DNA of 64,000 bases from CAYWJA01 sp964458485 (GCA_964458485.1 CAYWJA010000003.1:32603-96602); one strand, 5' to 3'. Counted from the stretch's first letter, positions 1 through 10,026 are shown. Notes: generated by a model not told the origin, from the sequence alone. Translations and numbers: made by a program.

Positions 1-440
1 GTTTTATCCGTAATTTGATCAGATGGTAATTGTGTAATTTTAGTCGAATCGGTGGTCTTATCCACCATTTTGTCACTAGGCGTTTTTGGAGGGTATACAT
101 CATCCTTAAAAACCGGAACTTTTGTTAATGAGTCTGTTGGTACCTCCGCAGGCTTTGTGGGATCTGTGACTACGGGGGTCTTTTCAACTTTTTCTATAGT
201 TGTTTTTACTGTTGTATCTGTTGTTGTTAAATCTCCTTTTAATAACTTCGATAATTGATTGAAGTTAAGTGCACCTGCAACAACTAAAACTATAAATACA
301 GAAGCTAACCCAATAAATAATGGTTTTTTGTATATTGGTATACTTTGAGCCGATTTATTTACAGGCTGTGCAGTATTTTGTGTGGGCGTTTGTGCCGTCA
401 CATTACCCTGTGTGTTTTGTGGGTTATTTTCTGTGTTCAT
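1..440 (-). CDS. Membrane-anchored surface protein, N-terminal part (runs off the window)
   Basis: The reading frame is open from an ATG at 440 to the window edge, so only the first ~146 residues are seen. A polar, Asn/Gln/Thr-rich N-terminus of about 38 residues precedes one hydrophobic segment (about residues 40-58, FIGLASVFIVLVVAGAL). A Thr/Lys/Pro-rich stretch follows, typical of an extracellular stalk. No enzymatic domain is visible. It lies 8 bp downstream of the cohesin-like gene on the same strand and is probably the last visible member of the surface-protein operon. Its single-pass layout (short cytoplasmic head, one helix, long outer part) matches the two giant proteins upstream. 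Function is unknown. Confidence 0.7.
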   Translation of the reverse strand, partial: MNTENNPQNTQGNVTAQTPTQNTAQPVNKSAQSIPIYKKPLFIGLASVFIVLVVAGALNFNQLSKLLKGDLTTTDTTVKTTIEKVEKTPVVTDPTKPAEVPTDSLTKVPVFKDDVYPPKTPSDKMVDKTTDSTKITQLPSDQITDK

Positions 441-448
441 TTTTTTTA

Positions 449-1543
449 TTATTTATTTATTTTAATTTTCCTCCCCTTTTTCCTCCCAAAAACAACTGCA
501 CCACCAAGGCCTGCCGCGGAAAAAATTAACCACCCAACAAGTGGGCCGTTTTGCGGCTGCAAAGGAATACTGGCAACTGTTTTTTGAAATAAGGTGGCAA
601 AAGGATGCGTTGAGCTAAGTGGCTGATTTACTATCACACCTACTTCATTTGAGTAATCACTTTCCTTATTATTACTATCGTAAGCAGTTACTGCAAAATA
701 GTAGGTTTGATTATTGGTAAGACCACTAAGTCGGTAACTGGTTAAATTTCCTATAACTCTACGTCTGGAATATTGACCACTAACTTGTCCGTAATAAATA
801 TTGAAACCAGACCTATATAAATCAGTTGTACCATCCCATTTTAAATCAACATATCCAGACCCTGTATTAACTTTAAGATTTGTAGGGCGTTTTAATGTTA
901 TTACCGATGTACCCCCTCCTATATTTGTATTTAATGTGGTTACTGGTGTTGAAGTTGTAGTTGTTACCACAGGTGGTGTTGTAACCGTTGGAGCTGCAAT
1001 AACTCCTGGATTTAATGTAATAGATAATTCTGCTGGTTTTTTAGATAAAATATTTAAAGGAAATCCTGAATCAATTATATTTACACTCGCATGGCCAAGT
1101 TCACTTACCTGATAATCATAAAAGCTGATTTTGGATGTTGCAGCAGTAGCTGCAATAACCTCAAAGTTCACAGAGGCTACTGTTGTTTCTGTCTTCGTTA
1201 CACCTCCGGAAATATTAGATCGGCCAATTTTAACACGCCCTTCAGATGAAGCAACTGTATCTTCCCCTGGCGCAGATAATGTAAAAAGTGAACTTTTTGT
1301 ATCTATTCCAGTGGCTTTTAAAGACTTTGCATCATAAGTTAACCAAGATCGAACGGAGATTATCTTATTTGCACTTGGATTCTTTAATACAATATCCACC
1401 TTAAATTTATCGCCTTTCTTGGCACTAGTTACAGAAGATTTCAGCATAAGCTCTGCATCTTTTGTAGCTGCTGCGTATGTTGGCACAATCCCTGATAGGA
1501 TTATTACTATTGCCGTTAGTGTTGTTATTAGTTTTTTCATCAT
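449..1543 (-). CDS. Exported cohesin-like and fibronectin type III protein with C-terminal membrane anchor
   Basis: A 364-residue protein. Residues 1-25 form a signal peptide (KK, hydrophobic core, AYAAA-type cleavage region). Residues ~32-170 look like a cohesin-type beta-sandwich: a KKGDKFKVDIVLKNPS strand, a WLTYDAKSLKATG segment and an ASVNFEV strand, as in the cellulosomal cohesin fold. A Thr/Val/Pro linker leads to a fibronectin type III domain (~215-305, PTNLKVNTGSGYVDLKWD to TYYFAVTAYDSNNKESDYSNEV). The C-terminus has a hydrophobic helix followed by RKKGRKIKINK, which would tether it to the membrane. The neighbouring lipoprotein is a clear paralogue of the cohesin-like part. Two proteins upstream end in dockerin repeats, so a cohesin-dockerin surface assembly is plausible but inferred. 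Confidence 0.75.
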   Translation of the reverse strand: MMKKLITTLTAIVIILSGIVPTYAAATKDAELMLKSSVTSAKKGDKFKVDIVLKNPSANKIISVRSWLTYDAKSLKATGIDTKSSLFTLSAPGEDTVASSEGRVKIGRSNISGGVTKTETTVASVNFEVIAATAATSKISFYDYQVSELGHASVNIIDSGFPLNILSKKPAELSITLNPGVIAAPTVTTPPVVTTTTSTPVTTLNTNIGGGTSVITLKRPTNLKVNTGSGYVDLKWDGTTDLYRSGFNIYYGQVSGQYSRRRVIGNLTSYRLSGLTNNQTYYFAVTAYDSNNKESDYSNEVGVIVNQPLSSTHPFATLFQKTVASIPLQPQNGPLVGWLIFSAAGLGGAVVFGRKKGRKIKINK

Positions 1544-1650
1544 TCCTATTGGTGATCCTATTGGTGATCCGATTGGTGATCCGATTGGGGTTAAGCGGTT
1601 AAGCCCCTATTGGATTCCCTATGGATCTCCCATTGGATTCCCTATTGGTT
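1544..1650. repeat. Hairpin element with tandem-repeat arms, GATCC-AT-GG family
   Basis: The left arm has four consecutive units of the type TATTGGTGATCC. The right arm has units of the type CTATTGGATTCC. Around a short central loop (about 1592-1603) the arms pair imperfectly with the same period. The element fills the space between two minus-strand genes and supplies the TAG stop codon of the upstream lipoprotein gene. The same unit recurs at 34658-34762 and inside two coding regions. Confidence 0.8.
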
Positions 1651-2268
1651 AATAATTAAAAGTGGGCTACTCGGTTTTTCGAGTACGTTATAAGGTCTTG
1701 TATCGATTAATGTATTTGCGGAAGTATGTCCGGTTAAATCTTCACGATAGTCATAGGCATCAATTGCAGCACTTTTTCCTTCTAAAACTTCAAAAGTAAC
1801 TACTGCAACGTGTATTTCTTTGTCTGTAACAGCTGTAGAGCTAGAACGCCCCAATTTCATTAAGCCATTTGTACTATCGAATGCATTAGCATATGGTGCA
1901 TTAAGCGTAAAAGCTGATTTTGCAACATCAACTTCCACACCTTTTAACTTCGTTGGATCATAACTCAACCAACTTTGTACCGAAGTTATTGGCTTTTGAT
2001 TTGTATTATCTAAAACAATGGTTACTTTTACTTTTTTATCTTCCTTTGTGGATTTAAGCACTAATTTCACATCTTTTGCAGCAACTTTGGCTTTTTTTAA
2101 TGTTTCCTGAATGCTCTCTGTTGTAGATTTTTTTGATGTTTTTACAGTTTTGGTTATCGATTTTTTATTGTCGACTTTTGAAACTGCACTATCATCCTTA
2201 CAACCAGTAAGTAAACTGGAAAGGATTAGAATGACTGCCGTTGCGATGATTATATCCTTAGGTTTCAT
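1642..2268 (-). CDS. Cohesin-like lipoprotein
   Basis: A 208-residue protein with a lipoprotein signal: a hydrophobic stretch ending LSSLLTGC, with the lipobox cysteine at residue 23. A Lys/Ser/Thr-rich linker (~25-65) leads into a single cohesin-like domain (~68-195). The segments VTIVLDNTNQKPITSVQSWLSYDPTKLKG, LMKLGRSS and VAVVTFEVLEG match the 364-residue protein downstream nearly motif for motif, so the two are paralogues. The last residues, NQ-stop, read into the repeat element at 1544-1650. The protein would sit on the outer face of the membrane as an anchored receptor domain. Its binding partner is not shown by sequence; the dockerin-bearing proteins encoded upstream are candidates. 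Confidence 0.75.
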   Translation of the reverse strand: MKPKDIIIATAVILILSSLLTGCKDDSAVSKVDNKKSITKTVKTSKKSTTESIQETLKKAKVAAKDVKLVLKSTKEDKKVKVTIVLDNTNQKPITSVQSWLSYDPTKLKGVEVDVAKSAFTLNAPYANAFDSTNGLMKLGRSSSTAVTDKEIHVAVVTFEVLEGKSAAIDAYDYREDLTGHTSANTLIDTRPYNVLEKPSSPLLIINQ

Positions 2269-2292
2269 AATTGTTTGGGTTATTTTTGTTTT

Positions 2293-2352
2293 TTAGGTTG
2301 TAGGCTTATAGGTTGTAGGCTTGTAGGGATCTATTATAATCCTACATCCTAA
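2293..2352. repeat. Hairpin element with tandem-repeat arms, TTGTAGGCTTGTAGG family
   Basis: The left arm repeats the unit GGTTGTAGGCTTATA three times. The right arm, CCTACATCCTAA, is its partial complement around an ATCTATTATAAT loop. It lies between the 1408-residue gene and the lipoprotein gene. The same unit occurs at 22969-23044. Confidence 0.7.
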
Positions 2353-2358
2353 TTTTTA

Positions 2359-5300
2359 TTATTTAGTTGGTATTGTTGGTATTTTTGGAGATGAAGTAGT
2401 CTTAATAACAGTCCCACCGGCTGGCACAGATGTTGTAGGTACTGTTGAATCTGGTGTCTTTTTTATAGGTTTTAATACCTGACCAGATGTTGTTGTAGTG
2501 GTAGTTGTTGTACTTGCGCTAGATGCTGCAGATGAACTTGTGGTTTTGCCCGTACTATATGTTTTTCCATACATCGCAGAGAACATCGTAAAGTCTATAA
2601 AATCTACTTTTCCATCACCATTAAAATCTCCCTGCATAGTAGTGGCCGCCTTTTTAACTGCACTAACATTTACAGCCTTAAAGAATTTTGCAACCGGAGC
2701 CTTCATTTTAACTCCTCCGGCAGAAGCAATATTTTTTATTTGTACACTATAACGCTTGCCAGATGTTTGAGTTGCAGTTTTTAAAATAATATCTTTACCT
2801 GTTTTTCCGAATGCAACTGAGTAAATAGGTAATTTTGTAGATGAATTTTCAGGGAATATTTCAAAATCATAACTGCCTCCATTCGAACTTGATGATTTAC
2901 CAAGTTTTACACTTGAAGGCCTTAGTGGTTTCTGAAATTCAATTTCTACAGTATTAGAAGATGTAGCAGACACATAATGTACAACCGGCGGCCAAGTATT
3001 TGCTGTATACCCCTTAAAGAATGCCTTAGTTGTTCCGGAAGAAAGAGAAATACCAGATGAATCTGTTATTTTGCCGCTGCCATTTACTGCATACTCAGTG
3101 CCTGACGTTTGACTTGCTGTAGTAAGGGTAACTATATTATTTGTTGCATTAATGGTGGCACCAATTACATTTAGAGTTTTACTTACGTTGTTCTTGTCGG
3201 TAATTGTAAATTCTTTACCACTTGCTGATATTGTTGAAGATAATATTTCTTCATTAAATGTAACCTCAAGCTGTGTAGAAGACGTAGGAACTGCTGCTAC
3301 AATTTTTGGAGGAGTACTGTCTGCTGTATAGCCTTTACTGTCTTTTACAATAACGGCAATTTTACCCCTTCCTACTTTTCCGCTTTTATCTGTAGCTACA
3401 ACTTCGACATCGTAAGCTTTGGAGCTACCTAGTGTAGTTTTTGCAATAGTAACTCCGGATAGTACAAACCATTGGCCGGCACTTCCTTCTTTATAGCTCG
3501 GCTTCATACACACAATAGTTTTTGAATTTGTATTACATGCACTGCTAACAGATGATGAGCTACTGGTACTAGTACTGGTTTTAGATGAGCTTGTACCAAT
3601 TCCTATACTACTTGCGCTAGTGGTAGTACTGGCTTGCTTAAAATCAGGTGGTGTTACAGCACCTAATTGTCCAATTTTAGAAAGATTTACAATTACTGAT
3701 GACAAATCGCTATCATCATCACGCACGAATGCATAAAGTGTAGTGGTTGTCTTGCCGTCGTTAATTGCAACTTTTGGAGATGTATATGATTTTGAAGAAA
3801 GAACTATTGGTGCATCTCCAACTATTTTCGGATTGGCTAAGTCTAATTGTAAAATCATACTTGCTGTTGTGCCATTTGAATCTGTAGCAATAACCTGAAT
3901 TTTATGGACACCATAAGTTGCTGTTTTTGGGGGAATAATTGCTTTTGATGAATAAAGCGCGCTTTTTGCAGTTTTAGAAGCAGTTGTGCTTGCTGTTAAC
4001 GCGGTAGGTGTAATGCCCATTGAAGATGAATAAGCAACTACGCTAGTAATATCACTTATGCCACTAGAGTCGCTAACCATTGCATTTACAGTAAATGAAG
4101 TTTTTCCATCTCTTGCAATTCTTTTCCCTGGAGAAACGTAGCTATTTACACTATCAATTTTTGGTCCGGTTGCTGCAGCAGATACATTTACACTTATTGT
4201 TTTTGTAACACTTTCACCAGTGCTATCTGAAGCAGTAATTTTTACTGAATATGTTTTCTGCGTAGCAGTTGTAGGTATAGTGAATTTATCAGAAACATAA
4301 AATCCTGTTGTTTGTTCTGTCGGAGTACTGGCTGTTTTTGTAGTACTTGTAGTTGATGTAGATGCAGTAGTTGATGTAGATGCAGTAGCTGATTTCAATG
4401 TTACGAATCCGGCACCTAAAGCTCCTAAGTCTGCTACAACTGATTTAATAGTACCAATTCCATCAGTATCCGTAATTTTTGCAGAAATTGTTGCAGTAGT
4501 TTTACCGTCTGGCGGAATAGTAGTAGGGCTAATATATGCCTGATCTATCTTTGGTGCCACACTCTTGTAAATATCTTTAGTAACCATTAAAGAAACAGTA
4601 CCTTTAACCGCCTCCGATCCTTTTTTAATTTCTACAGGCAATGCATATGCTGTAGTACTAGTTGGTGTGATTGTAGAAACTGTAGTTGTATATGTGTAAT
4701 ATTGTTGATTTTTTGGCTGAATACCACTTGCCTTTGTTAAAAGTTGTGATTTATTACCACCAATTTGTGCAAGATTAATAATTGCACTATCTATATTATT
4801 CAAACCTACTTCATCTTCTACAAGCACCCAGAAAGTCACCTTAGTTTTTCCATCTGGAGCTACTTTATAAGGTAATGCTTTGGAACTTGCAGATACAATT
4901 TTCATTTGTTTTTTAAGTCCGCTTACTACCAATGCCTTAGAAAAAGTTGTTGTTTCACTACTTTTGTTTATAAATTTAAGATCATAAACTCCTGCAGTAA
5001 AAGCCTTGGCAACTGTAAAGCTTAATGCTCCTGAACTTTGTTTGGCAATTTTTGCCTCTACAGTGCCAACAAGTACTTTCGTAACTGTATCTAAATTTGT
5101 ACCAACTGCTACAACTGTTTTATCAGCATCATTTGTAATAGTAGATGGAGTAACCTTAGTTACACTAATTGAAGCTGCTTTGTACCCAATAAAGTTCATT
5201 AAAGTATTATTTACCAATTTTAATCCACCTGAGTCTGTTACTCCGTTGAATCTGATAAAGTAATTTTTGTCTGCAATTAATTTAGGAAGTGTTACATTTA

Positions 5301-6585
5301 TTGTTGTACCTGCTGTATCTAGTTCAGTTTTTACAAGTGTTACCTTTGCGGAAGAATTATCATAAATTTCTATATTTATAGGGGTGACTGTACTAGATGT
5401 AAGCGCTCCGCTAAAAGTTAATGCTACATTTGTACTTGATTTTACAGTCACAGTTTTTAGCAATACATCACTAACATTAATACCATCTGGGTTTTGGTAT
5501 CCATCGAATTTAACTATATTATATTTTGAACCTAATGCTCCTGTTGTATTACCCGTTATATTTTTATTCTTTAAGGTTAATACATATTGCTGTCCCTTCT
5601 GTAAATCTGCACTTGTTTTTAAAATTACTGTTTTTTGATCATAGCCTGTAAATGTTAAATGGCCATATCCAGTTACTGCACTTGATATAGCTACAGGTGT
5701 ATTTGTTGAACTATGAGTTAATACATAATCTGCTGCATTACCAACATTAGTTAAAAGGTCGGAAAAACGAACAACTATATGATCTTTACTTAATGCTTCT
5801 GCATTAAAAGCCCGCAGGTTCGCCTTGCTGGTTAGCTTTAATGTTCCCGTATCTATACTAGTAAAAGTTTTACTTGTTTTATAAGGAATTGATCCTGCAG
5901 CTGCCTCAACTACTTCAACATTGGAGGTTGTCATAGTAATGCTGCTGCCAGCAGTACCACTAACCTTTGTAGATAATTTTATAAGAGGTCTTGTATCGTC
6001 CTTTTTCAAATTAACTGCTTTACTTGAAAAAAGAGATACTGTTACTTCTCCGTTTGTACTTGTATTTACACTTTTTAAATCTGCAGACTGAAATACTGTA
6101 CCGGTTGTAGCATTACTATCGAATACAATTGAATTGGTATTAAAAGTAAGTGCGGTTACTGGGCTATATTTTAATTTAAATTTAATACTATGTAATTTTA
6201 CATCTGAGGTAATTGCACTCTGCCTTAATTTAACTGCTATATTTCCACTATCTGCATGACCTGCTGTGTAACTTGGAATATATAAAGCTGCAGATCCTGC
6301 CGGAGCTTTTTTAACCTCCGTAAGAGCTGCCCTGAACAAACTTGGATTTGTGTAGCCAAGTACACCCACCGCGACCGCAAATACAGCTGCCACACTTATT
6401 AGTGCATATTTTATTTTTGGGACTTGATACCATTTCGCCGGTTGTGATTCCGATTGGTGATCCATTGGTGATCCATTGGTGATCCCATCGGGGTTATTGT
6501 GATCATCCGTTTGAGTTCCCCCATTGGATCCCTCCATTGGATCTCCTACTGGATCCCCTATTGATTGTGTGTTTGTTTCGTCCAT
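2359..6585 (-). CDS. Giant surface protein with cohesin-like, Ig/IPT-like and dockerin domains
   Basis: A 1408-residue protein. A Gly/Asp/Pro-rich head (1-56, including GDPVGDPMEGSNGG, encoded by a copy of the GATCC-AT-GG repeat) precedes one transmembrane helix (~58-77). Outside, a cohesin-like domain starts at LYIPSYTAG (~105). It is followed by a series of Ig-like beta domains, including an IPT/TIG-like module (VTKVTPSTITNDADKTVVAVGTNL) and two to four bacterial Big-type repeats (each with the phrase DGKTTATI or DGKTSFTV). A dockerin-like calcium repeat, GDFNGDGKVDFIDFTMFSAMYG, lies near residues 1317-1341, followed by a Ser/Thr/Pro tail. No catalytic domain is seen. The role is probably adhesion or scaffold; partners are inferred from the neighbouring cohesin-like genes. 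Confidence 0.8.
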   Translation of the reverse strand: MDETNTQSIGDPVGDPMEGSNGGTQTDDHNNPDGITNGSPMDHQSESQPAKWYQVPKIKYALISVAAVFAVAVGVLGYTNPSLFRAALTEVKKAPAGSAALYIPSYTAGHADSGNIAVKLRQSAITSDVKLHSIKFKLKYSPVTALTFNTNSIVFDSNATTGTVFQSADLKSVNTSTNGEVTVSLFSSKAVNLKKDDTRPLIKLSTKVSGTAGSSITMTTSNVEVVEAAAGSIPYKTSKTFTSIDTGTLKLTSKANLRAFNAEALSKDHIVVRFSDLLTNVGNAADYVLTHSSTNTPVAISSAVTGYGHLTFTGYDQKTVILKTSADLQKGQQYVLTLKNKNITGNTTGALGSKYNIVKFDGYQNPDGINVSDVLLKTVTVKSSTNVALTFSGALTSSTVTPINIEIYDNSSAKVTLVKTELDTAGTTINVTLPKLIADKNYFIRFNGVTDSGGLKLVNNTLMNFIGYKAASISVTKVTPSTITNDADKTVVAVGTNLDTVTKVLVGTVEAKIAKQSSGALSFTVAKAFTAGVYDLKFINKSSETTTFSKALVVSGLKKQMKIVSASSKALPYKVAPDGKTKVTFWVLVEDEVGLNNIDSAIINLAQIGGNKSQLLTKASGIQPKNQQYYTYTTTVSTITPTSTTAYALPVEIKKGSEAVKGTVSLMVTKDIYKSVAPKIDQAYISPTTIPPDGKTTATISAKITDTDGIGTIKSVVADLGALGAGFVTLKSATASTSTTASTSTTSTTKTASTPTEQTTGFYVSDKFTIPTTATQKTYSVKITASDSTGESVTKTISVNVSAAATGPKIDSVNSYVSPGKRIARDGKTSFTVNAMVSDSSGISDITSVVAYSSSMGITPTALTASTTASKTAKSALYSSKAIIPPKTATYGVHKIQVIATDSNGTTASMILQLDLANPKIVGDAPIVLSSKSYTSPKVAINDGKTTTTLYAFVRDDDSDLSSVIVNLSKIGQLGAVTPPDFKQASTTTSASSIGIGTSSSKTSTSTSSSSSVSSACNTNSKTIVCMKPSYKEGSAGQWFVLSGVTIAKTTLGSSKAYDVEVVATDKSGKVGRGKIAVIVKDSKGYTADSTPPKIVAAVPTSSTQLEVTFNEEILSSTISASGKEFTITDKNNVSKTLNVIGATINATNNIVTLTTASQTSGTEYAVNGSGKITDSSGISLSSGTTKAFFKGYTANTWPPVVHYVSATSSNTVEIEFQKPLRPSSVKLGKSSSSNGGSYDFEIFPENSSTKLPIYSVAFGKTGKDIILKTATQTSGKRYSVQIKNIASAGGVKMKAPVAKFFKAVNVSAVKKAATTMQGDFNGDGKVDFIDFTMFSAMYGKTYSTGKTTSSSAASSASTTTTTTTTSGQVLKPIKKTPDSTVPTTSVPAGGTVIKTTSSPKIPTIPTK

Positions 6586-6635
6586 TTTATTTTTGTTATT
6601 TATTTGTACGTGGACAAACGATTGTCCACTTTCGA

Positions 6636-9600
6636 TTACTTATTTACTTTATTAAAAAGAACTGCAACGTCGATCATGTCGACATCTCCGTCACCGTCCA
6701 TGTCCGCAGCCTGTTTTTGGGCTGCTGTAGCAGTTGGTAAATTACCTCCTGCAATCTGAAAAGCTATTAATGCGTCTATTGTTGTAATTTTTCCATCACC
6801 ATCTACATCACCACTTGCCACCTTACCTATATATATAGGCATTACAGCGCTTGTCACCTTTCCTGACTTATCAACTATTTGCAAAACTAATGTATAACTT
6901 CCATCCGCCATATTTGCATCAACTGGAATTTGAACTGGAATTTCGTAAATTTTATAATACTTTGCAGTAGTTGTTGTACCTCCTCCAGAAGAAGGACTAC
7001 TTGAAGATGAGCTGGAACTACTTGAAGAACTGCTTGAACTTGAACTAGATGAACTTGAGCTACTTGAAGAACTGGATGTCCCACTAGTCGTTCCGCTACT
7101 CGCTGTTGTTACATTATTTACATGTGTAGTAGCTGTATACCAAACAGCGCTTTTATCATCTTTTATTGTCGGATAAGTTTTTTTCTCTGTTCTAACAATA
7201 TAAGAATTGATCTGGTCAATGTCGGCAATTGTTTCCGGTGAAGTTACTTTTACACTCAATTTAACCTGCCCACCTTTCTCGGCAGGATTACTACCAATTC
7301 TTTTTATATAATCAATTATGGCTTTTGAAGACACCTCTACGGTTAATGTGTTAACACTATTAACCTTTGTCCCATCAGGCTTTGCTATCTGTACATATAA
7401 ATTAGTAGTACCAGTTGTGTCGCCTTTTGCCAAAATGCCAGAAGTTAAATATTTGTTACTTAATTTGTTGGTAGGATTATATTTCCATGTAACGTCATTG
7501 AAATTTAATTCCTTCATGGAGCCATCTAGATATTTTCCAAGAATGCGCAATTTATAAGTTGAATTTGGATGCAATGCTAATTTGCTTTCTACAGCAGGGA
7601 CAACTATCACCTCCCCGCTTGAGGTTGTAACATCCTCTAGAGAAATTGTGCTATCTGCAGGTGTTAATTTTAAAAGACCTGGTGTATTTGATACTTTTGT
7701 AACTTTAATAAATGGCTGACCATTCAACTCACTCAGTGCATCGATTAATCCATCTTTTGTTGTAGCTTTGCCATCAGGATCATTTAATATAGCATTTATT
7801 TTGTCTTTTTCTGTTGTAGCTGTAGATGTGGAAGGTAGAGTAGGAATTATTTTTGTGGTACTTCCGATTGTTATTGTTGCACCTGCAGCCTTAGATGAAT
7901 TAACCATAAGGTATGCACTTTTATATGCATTACTTTTATCCATTACATCTAATTTTGAGATTGTGTCTTTATGTAAGGTTAAAATAAGGCTCGACAAAGT
8001 ACTGAATGCACTTTTTTCGCATGCTAATTTTGTAGTTGTACTTTTAGATGACTTTCCGTAACCGTTTTTAGAATCACATACATCACATAATCCTGATGTG
8101 CCACCATATCCTGTATTGCATTGACATTTTCCCGTTGTGGTGTTGTATTGCCCATATACACATTTTAGTAACGGAGCTTTTGCTTTTACCGTAACTAAAC
8201 CTTGTCTAAAATTTATAGCATTTTTTGTAGTTGCTGAGGCAGAAGTTGTATAATATGAATTTGACGTTGATTTTTCATCGGCGTCTATAAGAATCTTTGT
8301 ACCATCTGCCAATCCAGACAAAATACTTGTTTGAATTCTAAACAATAAAGCATTATCAGCCACATTTTTAGCAACCGTAGGTTTAACCTTAAGAGTTATT
8401 GTATCTTTTCCGCTTAATGTAGTAGATAAAGTAGTAACTACTGTTTCTCCACTAAATATAGTATCTGGTGAATAATTATTAACAAAGGCATATTGACTCT
8501 GAGTAGCGGTCGAAACTGGCTTAAGTTTAATCTGCAGTTCTGTTAATCCTGTTATTGCCTGAGCTGCTTTCACATCTATATATCCTTTAGTGCCAGCCTC
8601 AGCTGTATAGTCTGCAGGGATATAAACATTACGCAATGGTGTAGATGTATCTGTGGAAACATTTTCTGTACCACCTTTAAATGTACTTGTGATTTTTGTG
8701 ACGGGAGTAGCTGTCTTGGTTTTTAATGTACAAACTGAACTTTTTAATTCATAACCATCAAGACAAGTGGCACAATCCTTTTTCGGATCAAGATTGGAAC
8801 CTGTAGCACAAGCAGTACATACTGCTACACCCTTAGTAGCCTTACAAGTTCCTCCATTTTTCTTACATACATTAGATGTGGATGAACAAGGATCTGTAAT
8901 ACATTTATTAGAGGAATCTAATACATAACCTGTACTACATTTACACTGACCTGTTGATGCATCACACGAGCTATTTGTATCACTACATGTAACTCCGTAA
9001 CACTTATCTACAACACATGTTGGGTAGCCCTTAAAACCTGCACTACATTTGTCACATACGGTGGTTTTAGTGCCCGCATAACCAGTATTGCATGTACACT
9101 TGCCATCACTACAAGTGCCATAACCACAGCTGATATTTTTACATGTGTCTATGGTTATTTGTCCTGATTTAAAACTTGGCGCACCTCCTATACCCCCAAT
9201 CCCTAAATCAATATAAGACGAAGAAGATGCGGAGGTTGATATTTTTTTATTACGTATATATATAGTCTGTTTGTTTTTACTCTTATTGCTAACTGATACA
9301 AAAAGCTTAAACAATACATCATTATCTTTGAACTCATATAATTTATTAAAAGGGCCAAATTCAACCGAATATTCGCCAATGCCAACATTAATTTTTTCAC
9401 TTTCTTTTTCTAATTTTGCCCCTTTCTTATCAATCTTCCATATAGCATATTCGTCCGAAGAAATTATAAATGTCAATTTAAATGCTTTAACATTTTTTAA
9501 ATTCCTTCCTGCTCTAACTTCCACATAATCAAAATCACCTGGTGCTGCAATATAATTTGGTATATAAAACATATCATCTATCTTTGATGTATCATTTGTG

Positions 9601-9956
9601 CCAAGTTGAAATTTATCGTAGCTACCAGTAGTTTTCCCAACAATTTGTGAGCCTCCTCTGGTTTGACTAGCTGTCGGATCTGTCGGTATAATTGGTGCAA
9701 CACCTCTAGTATTTCTGGCAGCATCTATGGCTCTATCTTGCCCCTCTGCCGATTGTGGTCCACCAGCCCCCCCTTCCTCTTCCACTACGATTGCAGGAGC
9801 CCCTCTTCTACCTTCTCCAATAGTTGCCTTAAACAAACTCGGATTCTTATAAGCCACAATGCTCAATGCAGTTACTACAACCACAACGAATACGGTTAGA
9901 ATATTGCGCCATAGGTGGCTTGTTTTTTTGATTTCTGTTTGGTTTTCGTTTTCCAT
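6636..9956 (-). CDS. Giant surface protein with EGF-like, cohesin-like and double dockerin modules
   Basis: A 1106-residue protein. A short cytoplasmic head and a transmembrane helix (~17-36) are followed by the YKNPSLFKA phrase, shared with the 1408-residue neighbour. Two cohesin-like domains start at the recurring phrases FYIPNYIAAPG (~130) and VYIPADYTAEAG (~440). Between them lies a Cys-rich block of EGF-like repeats (~265-415, with GYGTCSDGKCTCNTGYAG as the clearest). Another EGF-like repeat follows at ~605-640. Toward the C-terminus comes a long polyserine linker, a beta domain, and a two-repeat dockerin in the last 60 residues (GDVDGDGKITTIDALIAFQIAGG and ADMDGDGDVDMIDVAVLF). This is the most canonical dockerin in the window. 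It is a calcium-binding extracellular adhesion or assembly protein; no catalytic domain is recognised. Confidence 0.8.
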   Translation of the reverse strand: MENENQTEIKKTSHLWRNILTVFVVVVVTALSIVAYKNPSLFKATIGEGRRGAPAIVVEEEGGAGGPQSAEGQDRAIDAARNTRGVAPIIPTDPTASQTRGGSQIVGKTTGSYDKFQLGTNDTSKIDDMFYIPNYIAAPGDFDYVEVRAGRNLKNVKAFKLTFIISSDEYAIWKIDKKGAKLEKESEKINVGIGEYSVEFGPFNKLYEFKDNDVLFKLFVSVSNKSKNKQTIYIRNKKISTSASSSSYIDLGIGGIGGAPSFKSGQITIDTCKNISCGYGTCSDGKCTCNTGYAGTKTTVCDKCSAGFKGYPTCVVDKCYGVTCSDTNSSCDASTGQCKCSTGYVLDSSNKCITDPCSSTSNVCKKNGGTCKATKGVAVCTACATGSNLDPKKDCATCLDGYELKSSVCTLKTKTATPVTKITSTFKGGTENVSTDTSTPLRNVYIPADYTAEAGTKGYIDVKAAQAITGLTELQIKLKPVSTATQSQYAFVNNYSPDTIFSGETVVTTLSTTLSGKDTITLKVKPTVAKNVADNALLFRIQTSILSGLADGTKILIDADEKSTSNSYYTTSASATTKNAINFRQGLVTVKAKAPLLKCVYGQYNTTTGKCQCNTGYGGTSGLCDVCDSKNGYGKSSKSTTTKLACEKSAFSTLSSLILTLHKDTISKLDVMDKSNAYKSAYLMVNSSKAAGATITIGSTTKIIPTLPSTSTATTEKDKINAILNDPDGKATTKDGLIDALSELNGQPFIKVTKVSNTPGLLKLTPADSTISLEDVTTSSGEVIVVPAVESKLALHPNSTYKLRILGKYLDGSMKELNFNDVTWKYNPTNKLSNKYLTSGILAKGDTTGTTNLYVQIAKPDGTKVNSVNTLTVEVSSKAIIDYIKRIGSNPAEKGGQVKLSVKVTSPETIADIDQINSYIVRTEKKTYPTIKDDKSAVWYTATTHVNNVTTASSGTTSGTSSSSSSSSSSSSSSSSSSSSSSSSSSSPSSGGGTTTTAKYYKIYEIPVQIPVDANMADGSYTLVLQIVDKSGKVTSAVMPIYIGKVASGDVDGDGKITTIDALIAFQIAGGNLPTATAAQKQAADMDGDGDVDMIDVAVLFNKVNK

Positions 9957-9963
9957 TTTTTTT

Positions 9964-10026
9964 CTAGGAGTCAGGAGTCAGGAGTCAGAAATCAGTACTG
10001 ATTTCTTATTCCTTATTCCTTATTCC
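9964..10026. repeat. Hairpin element with tandem-repeat arms, AGGAGTC / TATTCCT
   Basis: The left arm is AGGAGTC three times followed by AGAAATCAG. The right arm is CTGATTTCT followed by TATTCCT three times. The inner part (AGAAATCAG / CTGATTTCT) is a perfect stem and the outer repeats pair imperfectly. It lies between two minus-strand genes, and the downstream edge meets the stop codon of the YidC-like gene. Confidence 0.8.
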
